A DNA stretch of 64,000 nucleotides from positions 43,581,358 to 43,645,357 of the forward strand of contig JANJXV010000004.1 in assembly GCA_024803745.1 (NCBI GenBank), written 5' to 3'. Origin of the DNA: Megascapheus bottae (lineage: Eukaryota > Chordata > Mammalia > Rodentia > Geomyidae). The notes beneath the pieces were generated by a model. That model searched no databases, was not told the DNA's origin, and saw only the letters and a list, made by a program, of their open reading frames with translations. Each line of letters starts with the position of its first letter. The first letter of the stretch is position 1. Position numbers and translations under genes: made by a program. This document shows, piece after piece, positions 63,828-64,000 of this stretch.

Positions 63828-64000
63828 CTACCATAGCAAACATATGGAATCAACCCAGATGCCCTTTAGGTAGATAAAGATATGGTCCTTATACACAACG
63901 GAATTCTATGCAGCCATCAGAAAGAATGACATCGCTCCATTTCTAAGTTAATGGAAAGATTTGGAAAAAATTATATTAAGTGAAGTAAGCCAGACTCAAA
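63828..64000 (+). mobile_element. L1 ORF2 C-terminal fragment, continues past window
   Basis: ACCATAGCAAACATATGGAATCAACCCAGATGCCC, GGAATTCTATGCAGCCATCAGAAAGAATGACATCGC and AAGTGAAGTAAGCCAGACTCAAA correspond to 14700-14880. It is a 5'-truncated copy entering at the right edge. Confidence 0.88.

Noticed and set aside
1..64000. Prokaryotic defence, toxin or biosynthetic system
   Set aside because: No operons, ribosome binding sites or such proteins; all long coding signals are L1 ORFs.
1..64000. Endogenous retrovirus or LTR element
   Set aside because: No gag/pol/env-like frames, primer-binding site or paired LTRs found; the RT signals carry L1 motifs (FADD, Cys knuckle).

Overview
This is a repeat-dense, AT-rich stretch of mammalian nuclear DNA, almost certainly from a rodent. 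I find no host protein-coding gene, rRNA, functional tRNA, CRISPR array or prokaryotic-type system. The best lineage clue is the SINEs. One family is built from two tRNA-like modules, the first ID-like. The other joins an Alu/B1-like 7SL head to the same second tRNA-like module. Together with the L1 type this points to a heteromyid/geomyoid rodent (kangaroo rat, pocket mouse or pocket gopher group). That assignment rests on recalled SINE structure, not on a search.

About half of the window is LINE-1. Six substantial L1 copies share one ORF1/ORF2 lineage: (i) 1-1280, minus, running off the left edge; (ii) 7199-7907, plus, 709 bp; (iii) 9387-15801, plus, with a complete 5'UTR, a gutted ORF2 and a probable 3' transduction; (iv) 16590-18600, plus; (v) 27885-33475, plus; (vi) 52135-59305, minus, 7.2 kb and nearly full length. 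A seventh copy, 34102-38442, is a twin-primed insertion with its 5' half inverted. An eighth enters at the right edge (63828-64000). Older, diverged L1 pieces lie at 2225-2400, 5398-5527, 18765-19535, 23165-24430, 40495-40745, 43825-45130 and 62322-62425. Every L1 coding region is disrupted, so none looks autonomous.

The L1s carry two unrelated upstream promoter halves on the same downstream 5'UTR and ORF1. Type A (9387-10840 and 58020-59305) is GC-rich, starts at a YY1-like motif, and has two tandem ~105-bp monomers and long antisense ORFs. Type B (840-1275 and 27885-28230) is a different sequence with a YY1-like core on the opposite strand.

About 25 SINEs fill the gaps, several with clear target-site duplications. 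Many sit beside microsatellites that appear to have grown from the SINE tail: (CT)n at 4876, (TG)n at 47821, a 311-bp GGA/GAA tract at 39121 and (GA)n at 40101. Two ancient MIR copies are recognisable near 26.0 kb and 47.2 kb. The main single-copy stretches are 19.5-22.4, 24.4-26.9, 45.6-47.8, 48.5-51.2 and 59.3-63.5 kb. Part of 21.3-21.9 kb looks like a candidate conserved non-coding element.

The strongest observations for follow-up are the 3' transduction with a three-times-used target site at 9372/15802/16007, the type A/type B promoter swap, the ORF0-like antisense ORFs in the type A 5'UTR, and internal ORF2 deletions in four L1 copies.
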